A stretch of DNA of 44,701 nucleotides from Sporisorium sorghi (taxonomy: Eukaryota; Basidiomycota; Ustilaginomycetes; Ustilaginales; Ustilaginaceae). Of this stretch, positions 11,176-19,912 are shown piece by piece; position 1 is the stretch's first letter; each line of letters opens with the position of its first letter. The stretch is taken from assembly GCA_023212695.1 (NCBI GenBank), contig JALCCG010000177.1:1-44701 (forward strand), read 5' to 3'. The notes below the pieces were generated by a model. The model searched no databases, was not told the DNA's origin, and saw only the letters and a list, made by a program, of their open reading frames with translations. The position numbers and the translations under genes are program-made.

Positions 11176-11243
11176 GCAGCTCATGACTGTGTTCGCTCAG
11201 TTTCCTTAGCTTGCACCTGGAGCGTGGCCTCTCATACCTGTAC

Positions 11244-12251
11244 TTACTCCCTTAAACACCACGCTCGACCAAGAAAAAAAGGCATGTGTTTTCTCTTATT
11301 GACTTGTGTGTGTGTGTGTGTGTCGGATGCGTGTGATTGTAAAATGAGCAGCAGCGGATGTCCGCAATTCCCTAGGGCGATGGGCGGGTCGGGGATGTTG
11401 TGGATTGTGCACAAGCACCACTTGTCCCACGTGGGCAGCTCGCTGGCGATGTCGTCCAGGTCGCAAAGCTCGAGGAACTGGGACGCGGAGATGTGGCGGT
11501 CGAAGGGCGACTGGTTCATCGATTTGGAGTTGCCCTACGTGCGGACCCTGTCGTCGAACGAGTCCAGCATACGAACCTTTTCGATCCAGCAGGTTCGCGT
11601 TTGACCGGAACGCACGATGCGACCTTTCACCTGCTCGTCCTCGAGCGCGTTCGGGTCGAGCTGCGCGAAGACAAGAATGTTGGCTTGGGTCGTGTTGATG
11701 CCCGTGGCTAGAGCGGATGAGATGAACAAGACCGGGCAGTTTGGCGCACGGGACCAGCGCTCGATAAGGTCGACAAGATCGCCCTGCCCACCGCGAAACA
11801 GGTTTAGGAAGCCGATGCTCATATGAGACAAGATAGTAGCCAGCGACGTGCAGATCGCGCCATGCAGACAGTAGACGATGTTGCCATCAGCGCGATCGAG
11901 GGAACACAGATGGCGATAGTGCCCCTCGTTCGATACGCCACAGTCGACTCAACACAGTTCACAGACGCAATCAAACATGTACATTGTGACATTTGAGACA
12001 TTGACGAGACGCACAGAGAGACGAGGCCGGGGAGGGGGGGAGTGGAGTAAGTGGCAAAAGGAAGCTAACGACGACTGTGTTTGGGCAAGAGCAGCGCGAG
12101 GATGCGCTTTTTCTTGGGCGTCGCGCGCCCCCGCGCGTTGTTGGCGTTACAGCCAGGCTCCTCTGGCAGCATCGACTCGTTCAAACGCTATGCCACTGTA
12201 CGAGAACGAAGGATCGACTCTGTCGAGGATGCGCAGGATGAGGTCCAGCAA
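11244..12251 (-). pseudogene. SNF2-type helicase C-terminal lobe relic, stop-interrupted
   Basis: Read on the minus strand in one frame without frameshifts, this stretch encodes a helicase C-lobe-like sequence. It has GNIVYCLHG, then ILSHMSIGFLNLF, then CPVLFISSALATGIN, and finally DEQVKGRIVRSGQTR, which corresponds to motif VI (Q..GR..R.GQ). It is preceded by a Cys/His cluster (FDCVCELC, DCGVSNEGHYRHLC) that could be a RING-like finger. In-frame stops lie at 12147-12149 (TAA), 11949-11951 (TGA) and 11535-11537 (TAG); after the last one the frame stays coding-like to about 11340. The frame is identical to that of the upstream gene ending at 12267. Either it is the dead 3' half of that gene, or a separate relic. 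Introns avoiding the stops were considered but no good splice pairs were found. Confidence 0.55.
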
Positions 12252-12266
12252 TCACACGCAGCTTGG

Positions 12267-13901
12267 TCAAGGCGATCCCAATCGATGCTCGTCGATCAGC
12301 CGTTCTTCATCGGAGTCGGTGGGAGACGGCACGCGCTCACGCTCTTTGCCCTTCGACCTAGACGCACCCTTCTCGCGACGAACTCGCATCTCCGCGTCGA
12401 CAGCGGCCTTTCGAGCTTCCTTCAGCTCTTGCGACATGCGCAGCCCTTCCTCGCGCTCCGACAGCTCCTTGACATAGGCTTTTGCACGGCTTTCGATCTT
12501 TTTGTACGGCTCTCGCATCGAGACGTGATACTCTGGCAGCCAGTACTCGGCGACGAGGCGATTTCCATCGTTGACCATGTCGGTTTTGAGGGTGAGCTCG
12601 CGGATTTCGTTCCACTGCGTGAAGCTGGAAGCGTTCTGCTGCTTGCGCGATTGGAGGTAGGTCGACGTGGCTTTCTGCCAGAGTTGAGCGAAGATGTCGC
12701 GCATAGCGCACCAGACAAAGGTTCGGTGCTGTTGTCGAGCTAGCTTGCGCAGGAGGAGAGGCTCTCGCTCGACGGCCACATCGGCTGAGATGCCTTGATC
12801 GTCATCGCCATCGTCGACGCCGGGTCGGTGGGGACAACCGGTGCTCTCGCTGTCGTCCAGACGCAGGTTTTCGTTCCTCCGGATTAGCGGGCCAAGCGAA
12901 ACAAAGTACCGATCGTCGGGATTCTTCCACTTCGAGACCAGTGGATATGCCGTGAACACCCGTGCGGCGGCCATGAAAGTATACGGCTTGAAGTTTTTCA
13001 TGTCCTTGGACAAGCAGCAGTATTTATTGTCGCGGATCTCCATGGCAAGATATGCATGGAAGGCGACTTGTGCCACGAGAAGAACCTGCGGAACGTCGCT
13101 GGGCTCGAACCCGAGACGAGCGATGGTCTCTTGCGGACTACAGTAGCCGTCGGTGGTGCCAGGTTTCAGGGTGAGACCACGAGAGAAGATGCTTTGAACA
13201 GTCCGGTCGGGGTAGCCATAAGGCCAGGTTTGGCGCAGGAACTCCCAGTTGGGCTCGCCTGCGACCGAAAACCGCTTGAAGTCGTCGATCTTGAGCAGGT
13301 TCCTGTACGAAGCACAAGCGTGACAAAAGACCAGCACGGACAAGGTATTAGCTTTGTTTGACGAGGTGCAGGGTGACATGGCTGAAAGCACGGTGGTAAC
13401 TTACTGCATGAAGATCTCCGTGGCCTTCTTGACGTTTTTGGTTCGTGGGCCCGAGATACGCGCATTGGCAGACCCAGGCTGTCCTCTCGCGCCAGCAAAG
13501 GTGGCATCGATTCCAGGGGCCGCAAGTGGGATCGATGCTTCAGAAAGCGCGGCCGGAGTGCTCGTCGAAGAGGTGACCGTATCGGAAGCCGTCACAGAAG
13601 AACCTGGCTCGGCGGAAGGGCTTGCTGCGGCCGAAGTCTTGGGGCGAATCGTCATGGAAGAAGATGGCTTAGCAGAAGAGCTCGCTGACTTGGTATCTTG
13701 AGCACGAGTCGTCATGGATGGAGCTGCTTGGGATGCAGTGCTTGTCAGAGGGCTGGAGGCCTCAATACGACATGTAGATCTCGAAGTGGTTGCTTTCTGG
13801 ACGGATTCTTTGGCGGCAGCTGTTTGATGAGTCGAGCGGCTGGATGCCGACGACTTTGGCTTGGGGTATTCCTGACCCTTGCGCGCCGTCTGCTTGACCA
13901 T
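12267..13901 (-). CDS. Unknown protein with histone H3 tail-like N-terminus
   Basis: Two exons, 13901-13405 and 13302-12267, with a 102-nt intron (donor GTAAGT, acceptor TACAG), encode 510 aa. The chosen ATG has A at -3 and G at +4. An in-frame ATG at 14030 has a poor context and would add a Pro/Ser-rich stretch that looks like pyrimidine-rich 5' UTR. The protein starts MVKQTARKGQEYPKPK; KQTARK is identical to residues 4-9 of histone H3. Residues of about 15-155 are Ser/Thr/Ala-rich and probably disordered. About 165-400 look globular (KIDDFKRF, WPYGYPDRTVQSIFSRG, RDIFAQLWQKA), without a family I can name. The C-terminus is a charged helix followed by a basic and acidic tail. The sequence after the stop stays in frame with a helicase-like relic, so the ORF may be the surviving 5' part of a larger gene. 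Confidence 0.7.
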
Positions 13902-15458
13902 GCTCAGCGAGGACGAACGCAAGCAAGGAAAGGAACTAGGCGAGAAGGGAGGGGGAGGGGGAGGGGAAAAGCGAGGGGAAGGGGGAAGGAACGACGGTGC
14001 GCTGAGGAGAGAAGGGAGGGAGGGCGACATCAGTGATCCAAAAGATGCCAGGTCTTATAGGAAACGAAGAGCCGCGATCGTCTCATACGAGCCATGGAAA
14101 ACGAATGAGAGTTTGGAGTGTGCCAGATCGCCTTCTCGATGCTTCGGGAGTCATCGCTGGCTGACCGAAGTGCGGATGCGCACAGACACAGTGCGGATAT
14201 GCATTACGGTCAGCTCGCTCCTTGCAACAGAACAGGGTATGCGGGTGAGATGGTGCGATGTCGAGCTCACCTCTCCAGTGAGCATCAGACTGGAATTCTT
14301 CAGAGTGCTCAGCAGCCTCCGACTCGTCAAAGGTAAACGTGGCTGCAAGGCATTCAAAACTGACCCCCTAAGACCTTGTGTTCCGCACCGACAAGGAAGC
14401 GAAACCTTGGTGCATGGACGGAGTGTTGGTCTCAGCAGCGATATGGAAGCGCACTTGGATCCGGCAGATACTGATGAGATGGCTTGCTGCGCTCGTACGG
14501 ATTGTGTCGCGCCAAAGCAAAATCAGGTAGCGTCGTCACGTAGCTCGACTTTGAACTTGTACAGCAACAAAGATTCCGCCGCAGGCCGGAGCCTGAGACT
14601 GCTGCAAAACGGTCCTTTGCGGCGAGCTTAAAACTGCTATAGAGATGCACCGCAAACCGGATCACCAGAGATCTTGACGTCGAACTCAGTGCTCGTACGA
14701 TGTGCCGTCCAGGGCCAGGTTGTCCAAGAGCTTGATGTCGAGCTACACGCTCGTACCAATTGCGTTGCAGAGCGGGTTGTCAAAGAGTTCGATGTTGAAC
14801 TTAACTTTCGTACAAGATCGCGTTGCAGACACATTGTAGACAAGAGAAAGCGAATTGGCGGGATCCCGAGCTAGAACTGAGCTGTGCACACCGTTGCCAG
14901 CTGCGTTCCGACTGACATCGGTCGACGAGACAGCCCCCAGCTCCAAGCTTTTGCTCTGCTCTGGTCTGGAAACAGGAGACTCGGCCATCGATCGAGGGAA
15001 AGCCGCAACACAGCGGGGCCCGTCCACCCAAGCTAACCGCCCAAAGCAGCGTTGCGCGCGACATCCTCGCATCTCTCGGTCTCACTGAATTTTCTCAGCA
15101 ACACTCGGAATGAGAAACGATGAGAAACGACAAGGATGCACACACCAAAACTCCAAGTTCATGGGACCGATAAACGTTTTTGAATGCTATTAAAAGCAGG
15201 ATGAAGACAGCGTACGTGACATGAAGCGGGTAACAGAGGAAAGGGGAGAGACTTTGCTAGCTTATGCCGCGTACGGTATCGACCAGTCGGCCACGACATT
15301 GAGAAAGAGGCTGGCAGGCCCAGTGAGGTGTATCACATGAGGGCAACGAGGGAGAAAGAAGATCTCTGAGCGAGACTTTTGGAATGCATGTGTGTCGAGA
15401 GGAATGTGTTGCGGATGGGTGCTTGCGAGTGATTTGCTTTTGGATCCTAAGAGCCGAT
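13902..15458. other. Intergenic region with tandem repeat
   Basis: No gene is supported. The first 130 bases are the pyrimidine-rich leader of the H3-tail-like gene, as read on the minus strand. The middle contains the 57-58-bp tandem repeat. The last part (about 15180-15458) is the probable 3' UTR of the uS14 gene. A 250-codon plus-strand ORF from 13879 has no recognisable domain and overlaps the leader, so I do not call it. Confidence 0.4.
14673..14845 (+). repeat. Three diverged 57-58-bp tandem units
   Basis: Units run 14673-14730, 14731-14787 and 14788-14845. Shared landmarks are (C)TTGATGTCGA-type starts, CTCGTAC in the middle, and GTTGTC(C/A)AAGAG-type ends. A related middle motif (GCTCGTACGGATTGTGTCG) at about 14492-14510 and a start-like motif at about 14548 suggest further decayed units upstream. 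Units 2 and 3 are 19 codons long in the plus frame, but the 58-base first unit and the lack of a gene around it argue against a protein repeat. Confidence 0.6.
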
Positions 15459-16587
15459 TTAACGGTACTTGTGGAAGCCGATCTGGTCAGCGCGCTCACG
15501 GAAGCACTGACGGCAGATGTCGAGGCCGTACTTTCGGATGATACCACCCTGGTTGCCGCAGACACGGCTGTTGTAAGAGTTAGCGCAATGTAGGAAAAGC
15601 GGAAAAGGTCGGTGAGCGGTTCTACGCAGAGATCGACAGCGATGCAGGGACAGCATGAAGCTAGTCGGAGGTGACATCTTGGATGGCGACTGATAGAGTG
15701 ATGGGCTGAGCGGTGGCGGACGCAAGAGTCGAGCGATTGCAAAGGTCGACTGTGTTGGTGGGAGAGGATCGGTTCGACGCAGCAAAATCGCAACAGAGTG
15801 ATCATACGCGCGTGCATGTGTCGGTTCAAGATGCAAGTCGATGGTCCAGCCAACAAGTTGGTCGTCCTGCGACGCGCAAGCCTGAGTATGCTGAACGACG
15901 TCCGAGTATCCAAGCTCCTCTGCAGCATGATCCTACGACTGCGCATCCAACAGAAACGCGTGCCAACCGGCTGGAGCAGTGTCCATCCACACCGCGATCG
16001 ACATCCAGCGCATCAAGCGAACGACATGTGCGAGCGGCCTGCTAGCATGCTGCCAACGACTTGGACTGCACGCAGTGAAAGGAAATTCATGCTGATGTTG
16101 TCGATGTTTGGATCCTCGATGCCCTCTCTCTCTCGATGTGTGCTCGCAAGGATGACATGTTCCGCGGTGTCGTGCTACCATCGTGTACCTGACCCGGGTC
16201 CTTCATCTCTGCAGCATGAATGATCATGTCGTTTCGCTGATGCGTGCTGTCGATGGATGCTTATGATCATGCTAGAGGTGATGCATTGACGATGCTGTGT
16301 CGAGACTGGCAACGGTTGCTGAACTGCCACGGTCATGGCATGATGCTGCTATGCTTTTGCCGTATGCATTTCGGCGTAAATGTGCCGGTCGGTCGAATGT
16401 CTCTGCTCGTCGTCTCTGAATCGTGCTGTGTGCTGCCGTGTCGATGTGTCGATTGTGCTCCAAGATGATCCCGGTCCGGCTGCTGTAGTTGTCCCCGATG
16501 CTGTTTGCGTCGTGATGACACTTACCACTGGCGAGAGCCCTTGCCGAACTTGCGGGGGTGGCTGTACCACAGAGTCTGGAAAGTCAT
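15459..16587 (-). CDS. RPS29: 40S ribosomal protein S29 (uS14)
   Basis: Small zinc-binding protein of the 40S subunit head. Two exons, 16587-16526 and 15567-15459, join through a split Cys codon (TG|C) to give 56 aa, exactly the usual length. The donor is GTAAGT and the acceptor ACAACAG. Exon 1 encodes [20 protein letters not shown]. Exon 2 supplies the rest of the CRVC plus CRQC zinc ribbon (Cys21, Cys24, Cys39, Cys42) and the conserved ends [18 protein letters not shown] and IGFHKYR. The 958-nt intron is far longer than any other in this window. The gene diverges from the uL4 gene 650 bp away, consistent with shared ribosomal protein regulation. Exon 1 is too short to appear as an ORF on its own; I found it by reverse-translating the family N-terminus. 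Confidence 0.95.
15568..16525 (-). other. Long (958 nt) intron of the uS14 gene
   Basis: Begins GTAAGTGTCATC and ends TCTTACAACAG. The sense strand is rich in C and A and poor in T, with many CATCGA and AGCA words. It shares the 12-mer AAGCATCCATCG with intron 1 of the neighbouring uL4 gene. I looked for box C/D snoRNA signatures (RTGATGA with CTGA) and found no convincing pair. Confidence 0.8.
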
Positions 16588-17237
16588 CTTGTCGATATGG
16601 TGTAGATGTGTGATATCTTGAGGTACGAAGAGATGGAGGAAGCCGAGAGCAAGTGATGGCGACCAACGCGGTTTGGATGCGCTTGACGCTGAGCAGCGCC
16701 TGTCAGTCTTCTCGTCTCTCTAGTGCTGGCTCAGCAATGAACTGGCCTGCTGTGTCGAAATTTCCTCGAGCAATTTCCCTGGCTCCAGATCAGTTCAAGC
16801 TCTGGTCAAAGACTCGCTGGCCCTCTGCTGCCTGCTGCGTCGAAATGTCGAAATTCGCAGACTCCTGGTTGCTCGTCTCAAAAATCGGCCGAGCTTGCTC
16901 ACAGTCACGTGCTGTCGATTGAACTCAGACTTCGAAAAATTGTATTTGTCGGGCCACGCTGAATATCGACAGAGTGAATTTGAATTCTTGGACTTGGTCC
17001 AGCGAACAAGCAGAGACGGGCCTCAGATCTCGAAGCCTCAGCAAACTTGAGCCTGAGTGGCACTTTGGAAGCGTTCGAAAAATCCACAACAGCAGAGCCA
17101 GTGTCCCACGAGCAGCGCACATTTCGCTCACTCTCTCACTGCGAACCTCGGAATTGCAGGTCGAGCTACCACAGAGAGCTCGCCGTCACCATCCTTCTTG
17201 GAGTCATCCACCAACCATTCCCTTCAAGATATCGAAA
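16588..17237. promoter_or_regulatory. Shared divergent promoter of uS14 and uL4 genes
   Basis: 650 bp separate the two start codons on opposite strands. Recurrent CGAAA words are visible: GTCGAAATTT near 16753, GTCGAAATGTCGAAATTCG near 16839-16858, TTCGAAAAATTG near 16932 and TTCGAAAAATCC near 17074. The phrase CTGCTG(T/C)GTCGAAAT occurs twice. These are candidate binding sites for a common ribosomal-protein-gene regulator, by inference only. Confidence 0.55.
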
Positions 17238-19183
17238 ATGGCTGCTAGACCCAGTAGGTATCTCGTACAGCCCATTACTAGCAATAGCAGCAGCATCGAC
17301 ATGGACGCCAACAAGATCAGCAGTAGAAGCATCCATCGCCATTCAGGATCATCGTCGAGAGGAGCATAGCATTTCAGCAACGAAAGACGATCGATTCACC
17401 GCCACACTTCGGCCCAATACTGCATAGACTTCTGCATCTACGACGACAGCATCATCCTCGACATAGGCTCGTCGCATTGGCTGGATATGGAAGCGTTGGT
17501 TTCAAGAGAATCGTTCAGGTTGTCAGGCATTACCTCAAATCGAGGTTGAAGAATCAAGGATGGCGACGCAACGCAGCATCACACGCCATCGACCGAGCAG
17601 CACCCCTCATACGAGGCGCACGTTGCAGCCATACATCGCCGGCTCGAATGGTGGATACTGCGACTCGGATCTCTCGCTGCTCTGTCGCACATTCACATTC
17701 CACCAACCGAACTCAGGTCTCAGCTTCTTCCTATCGACGACGAACGACGACCGCCTCATGCCATGCTGCTGCTGCTCAGACTGTCCAAGGACTGTCTCAT
17801 TGACACCAATCCTCCCACCTTTTGCTTCGTCCACCAACAGCCGTCAACGTGAGGGGCCTCGATGGCGCGGCCTCGGGCTCGCTCCCCCTCCCCGCAGTCT
17901 TCACTGCCCCCATCCGACCTGACGTCGTTCAGCTCGTTCACAGTAAGTATTGACGTCGTCAGATGCAGGCAATCAAGGATAGCAGGAGATTGTATCGCAA
18001 GCATACGGGAGTGGAAGCAATCCGGAGCAGCAAGGAAAAGACACAGCGACACAGCACAATGCACACCGCAGTTCACGAGATGGGAGATGCAGTAGTCTTT
18101 GGAGCCAGCAGGAAGACCAACACGTACATGGAAGGAAAGGATCGCCATTCGAGCCGCATCCCAGAACTCATCGCTGACCCAGACCCCTGACCGTCCCCTT
18201 AACTCTCTACAGCCAACGTTGCCAAGAACAAGCGTCAGCCCTACGCCGTCTCGAGCAAGGCTGGTCACCAGACCTCTGCCGAGTCCTGGGGTACCGGTCG
18301 TGCCGTTGCGCGTATCCCCCGTGTCGGCGGTGGTGGTACTCACCGCTCCGGCCAGGCCGCCTTCGGTAACATGGTCCGTGGTGGTCACATGTTCGCCCCC
18401 ACCAAGCTGTGGCGCCGTTGGTTCATCAAGACCAACCAGAACCAGAAGCGTTACGCTACCGCCTCGGCTCTGGCTGCCACTGCTGTGCCTTCGCTGCTGC
18501 TCGCCCGTGGTCACCGTGTTGAGGAGCTCGAGGAGGTTCCGCTCGTTGTTGCCGATGCTGCCGAGAGCCTGACCAAGACCAAGGAGGCTGTTGCGCTGCT
18601 CAAGTCGGTCAACGCCTACGCCGATGTTGTCAAGGTGTCCAACTCGCGCAAGATTCGTGCGGGTGTGGGTAAGCTGCGCAACCGTCGCCACACGCAGCGT
18701 CGCGGTCCTCTGGTCATCTACAACAAGGATGCCGGTATCGTCAAGGCGTTCCGCAACGTGCCCGGTGTGGAGCTGTGCTCGGTTGACCGTCTCAACCTGC
18801 TCCAGCTCGCTCCTGGTGGACACCTGGGTCGTTTCGTCATCTTCACCCAGTCCGCCTTCGGCCGCCTCGACGAGGTGTTTGCTGCCAAGTCCGGCTTCAC
18901 TCTGCCCAAGGCCAAGATTGCCAACACGGATGTGACGCGCATCATCAACTCGGACGAGATCCAGTCCGTTGTGCGTGCCAAGGGCCCTGCTAAGACCACG
19001 CGTCCGTTCACGCAGCGCAAGAACCCGCTCAAGAACCGCGCTGTCCTGTTCCGCCTCAACCCGTACGCCCAGGCTGCGATCCGTTTGGAGATCCGCGCCC
19101 AGGCCGCCAAGAAGTCGGGCTTCAAGAAGGAGGCCAAGCAGCCCGTGGCTAAGGAGTTCCTCCAGCTGCTCCACGCCAACTAA
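17238..19183 (+). CDS. RPL4: 60S ribosomal protein L4 (uL4)
   Basis: Large-subunit protein whose internal loop lines the nascent peptide tunnel. Three exons: 17238-17253 (only 16 coding nt, MAARP plus one base), 17841-17942 and 18213-19183. They give 362 aa, the same length as yeast L4. Splice sites are GTAGGT/ACAG and GTAAGT/ACAG, and both junctions restore family sequence ([20 protein letters not shown], then [20 protein letters not shown]). Hallmarks include [20 protein letters not shown], the tunnel-loop region, [15 protein letters not shown] and [16 protein letters not shown]. The first intron is 587 nt and the second 270 nt. Codon usage is highly biased. It is divergent with the uS14 gene. 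Confidence 0.96.
17254..17840 (+). other. Long (587 nt) first intron of the uL4 gene
   Basis: Separates five codons from the rest of the protein. Like the uS14 intron it is CA-rich with repeated CATCGAC/GCATC words. No snoRNA C/D box pair is evident, although vertebrate L4 introns are known snoRNA hosts. Confidence 0.75.
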
Positions 19184-19912
19184 GCGTCTTGCGCTGCATA
19201 CCTTTGATCGCAGTCGCTGCCCGAAGTGGGCGGTGAGGATGGACGGACTCGGCGCACTTGCTGTGCGAAGACCCTCTTCTTCGCATCTCAAAAATAACTT
19301 CGTCCCGGTCCTTTGTTGTATGTTTCCCCTCCTCTTCGCCATCATCGCAGGAAGAGGCCGCGCACAGCAAGCGCCACCCTAACCCCGAGTCTTCCTCCTC
19401 CTCCCTGCATCCCCTCACCTCCCCACCTCGCGCCGCGTCTGCGTTTTACCCGTCATCATCATCATCACCACCCATAAGGCCTTTCATAGGCCTGATTCTT
19501 TTGTACACAACTTCCATCCTCCCAAAAATTTCTCAAACAGCACAAAAAGGCCCGGTCTCTCGGCTCGTTTTGGGACCCCGTTTCTCCGAACTTTTTTTGC
19601 GTGGCGTGCGATGTGTGTTGTGGCTGCATGTGTGCGCAGTGGTGTGAGCGGTGAGCTTGGTGTGGCAGGAGTGCTGCGTGCGTGAGTTGTGCAAGCTAGA
19701 GGCGCGTTCGGATGTTGCTCAATTGGTCGAGGTTCAGATGTGTTCAGTCGTCGGTCGTTCAATCGTGTGTCGTTCGCGTATCAGTCGACCGATCGTCGCT
19801 GACACCGTCCATCGCTCAAGCACGTCCAGCGCCAAATCTCGCACAACCGAAAAAGGCAGAGTCCATGATCGAAAACAACTTTCTACACATCAACAGACGC
19901 ATAGCCCCCTAC
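19184..19912. other. Convergent 3' region between uL4 and UAP1
   Basis: 729 bp between two stop codons, holding the two 3' UTRs. Small ORFs and a short CAT run near 19453-19466 are seen; there is no gene evidence. Confidence 0.4.

Noticed and set aside
8785..11184. 799-codon ORF antisense to aconitase
   Set aside because: It mirrors the aconitase exons; strong C-ending codon bias leaves the opposite frame without stops. Its composition (Gly/Val/Asp/Glu-rich without domains) is typical of such shadows.
13879..14631. 250-codon plus-strand ORF
   Set aside because: Overlaps the leader of the H3-tail-like gene and has no domain or family feature.
14788..14845. CRISPR-like array reading of the 57-58-bp repeat
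   Set aside because: Units are contiguous without spacers, diverged, and the genome is clearly eukaryotic.
15568..18212. Box C/D snoRNAs in the uS14 and uL4 introns
   Set aside because: I looked for RTGATGA and CTGA boxes in the sense orientation and found no properly spaced pair; a covariance-model search would be decisive.
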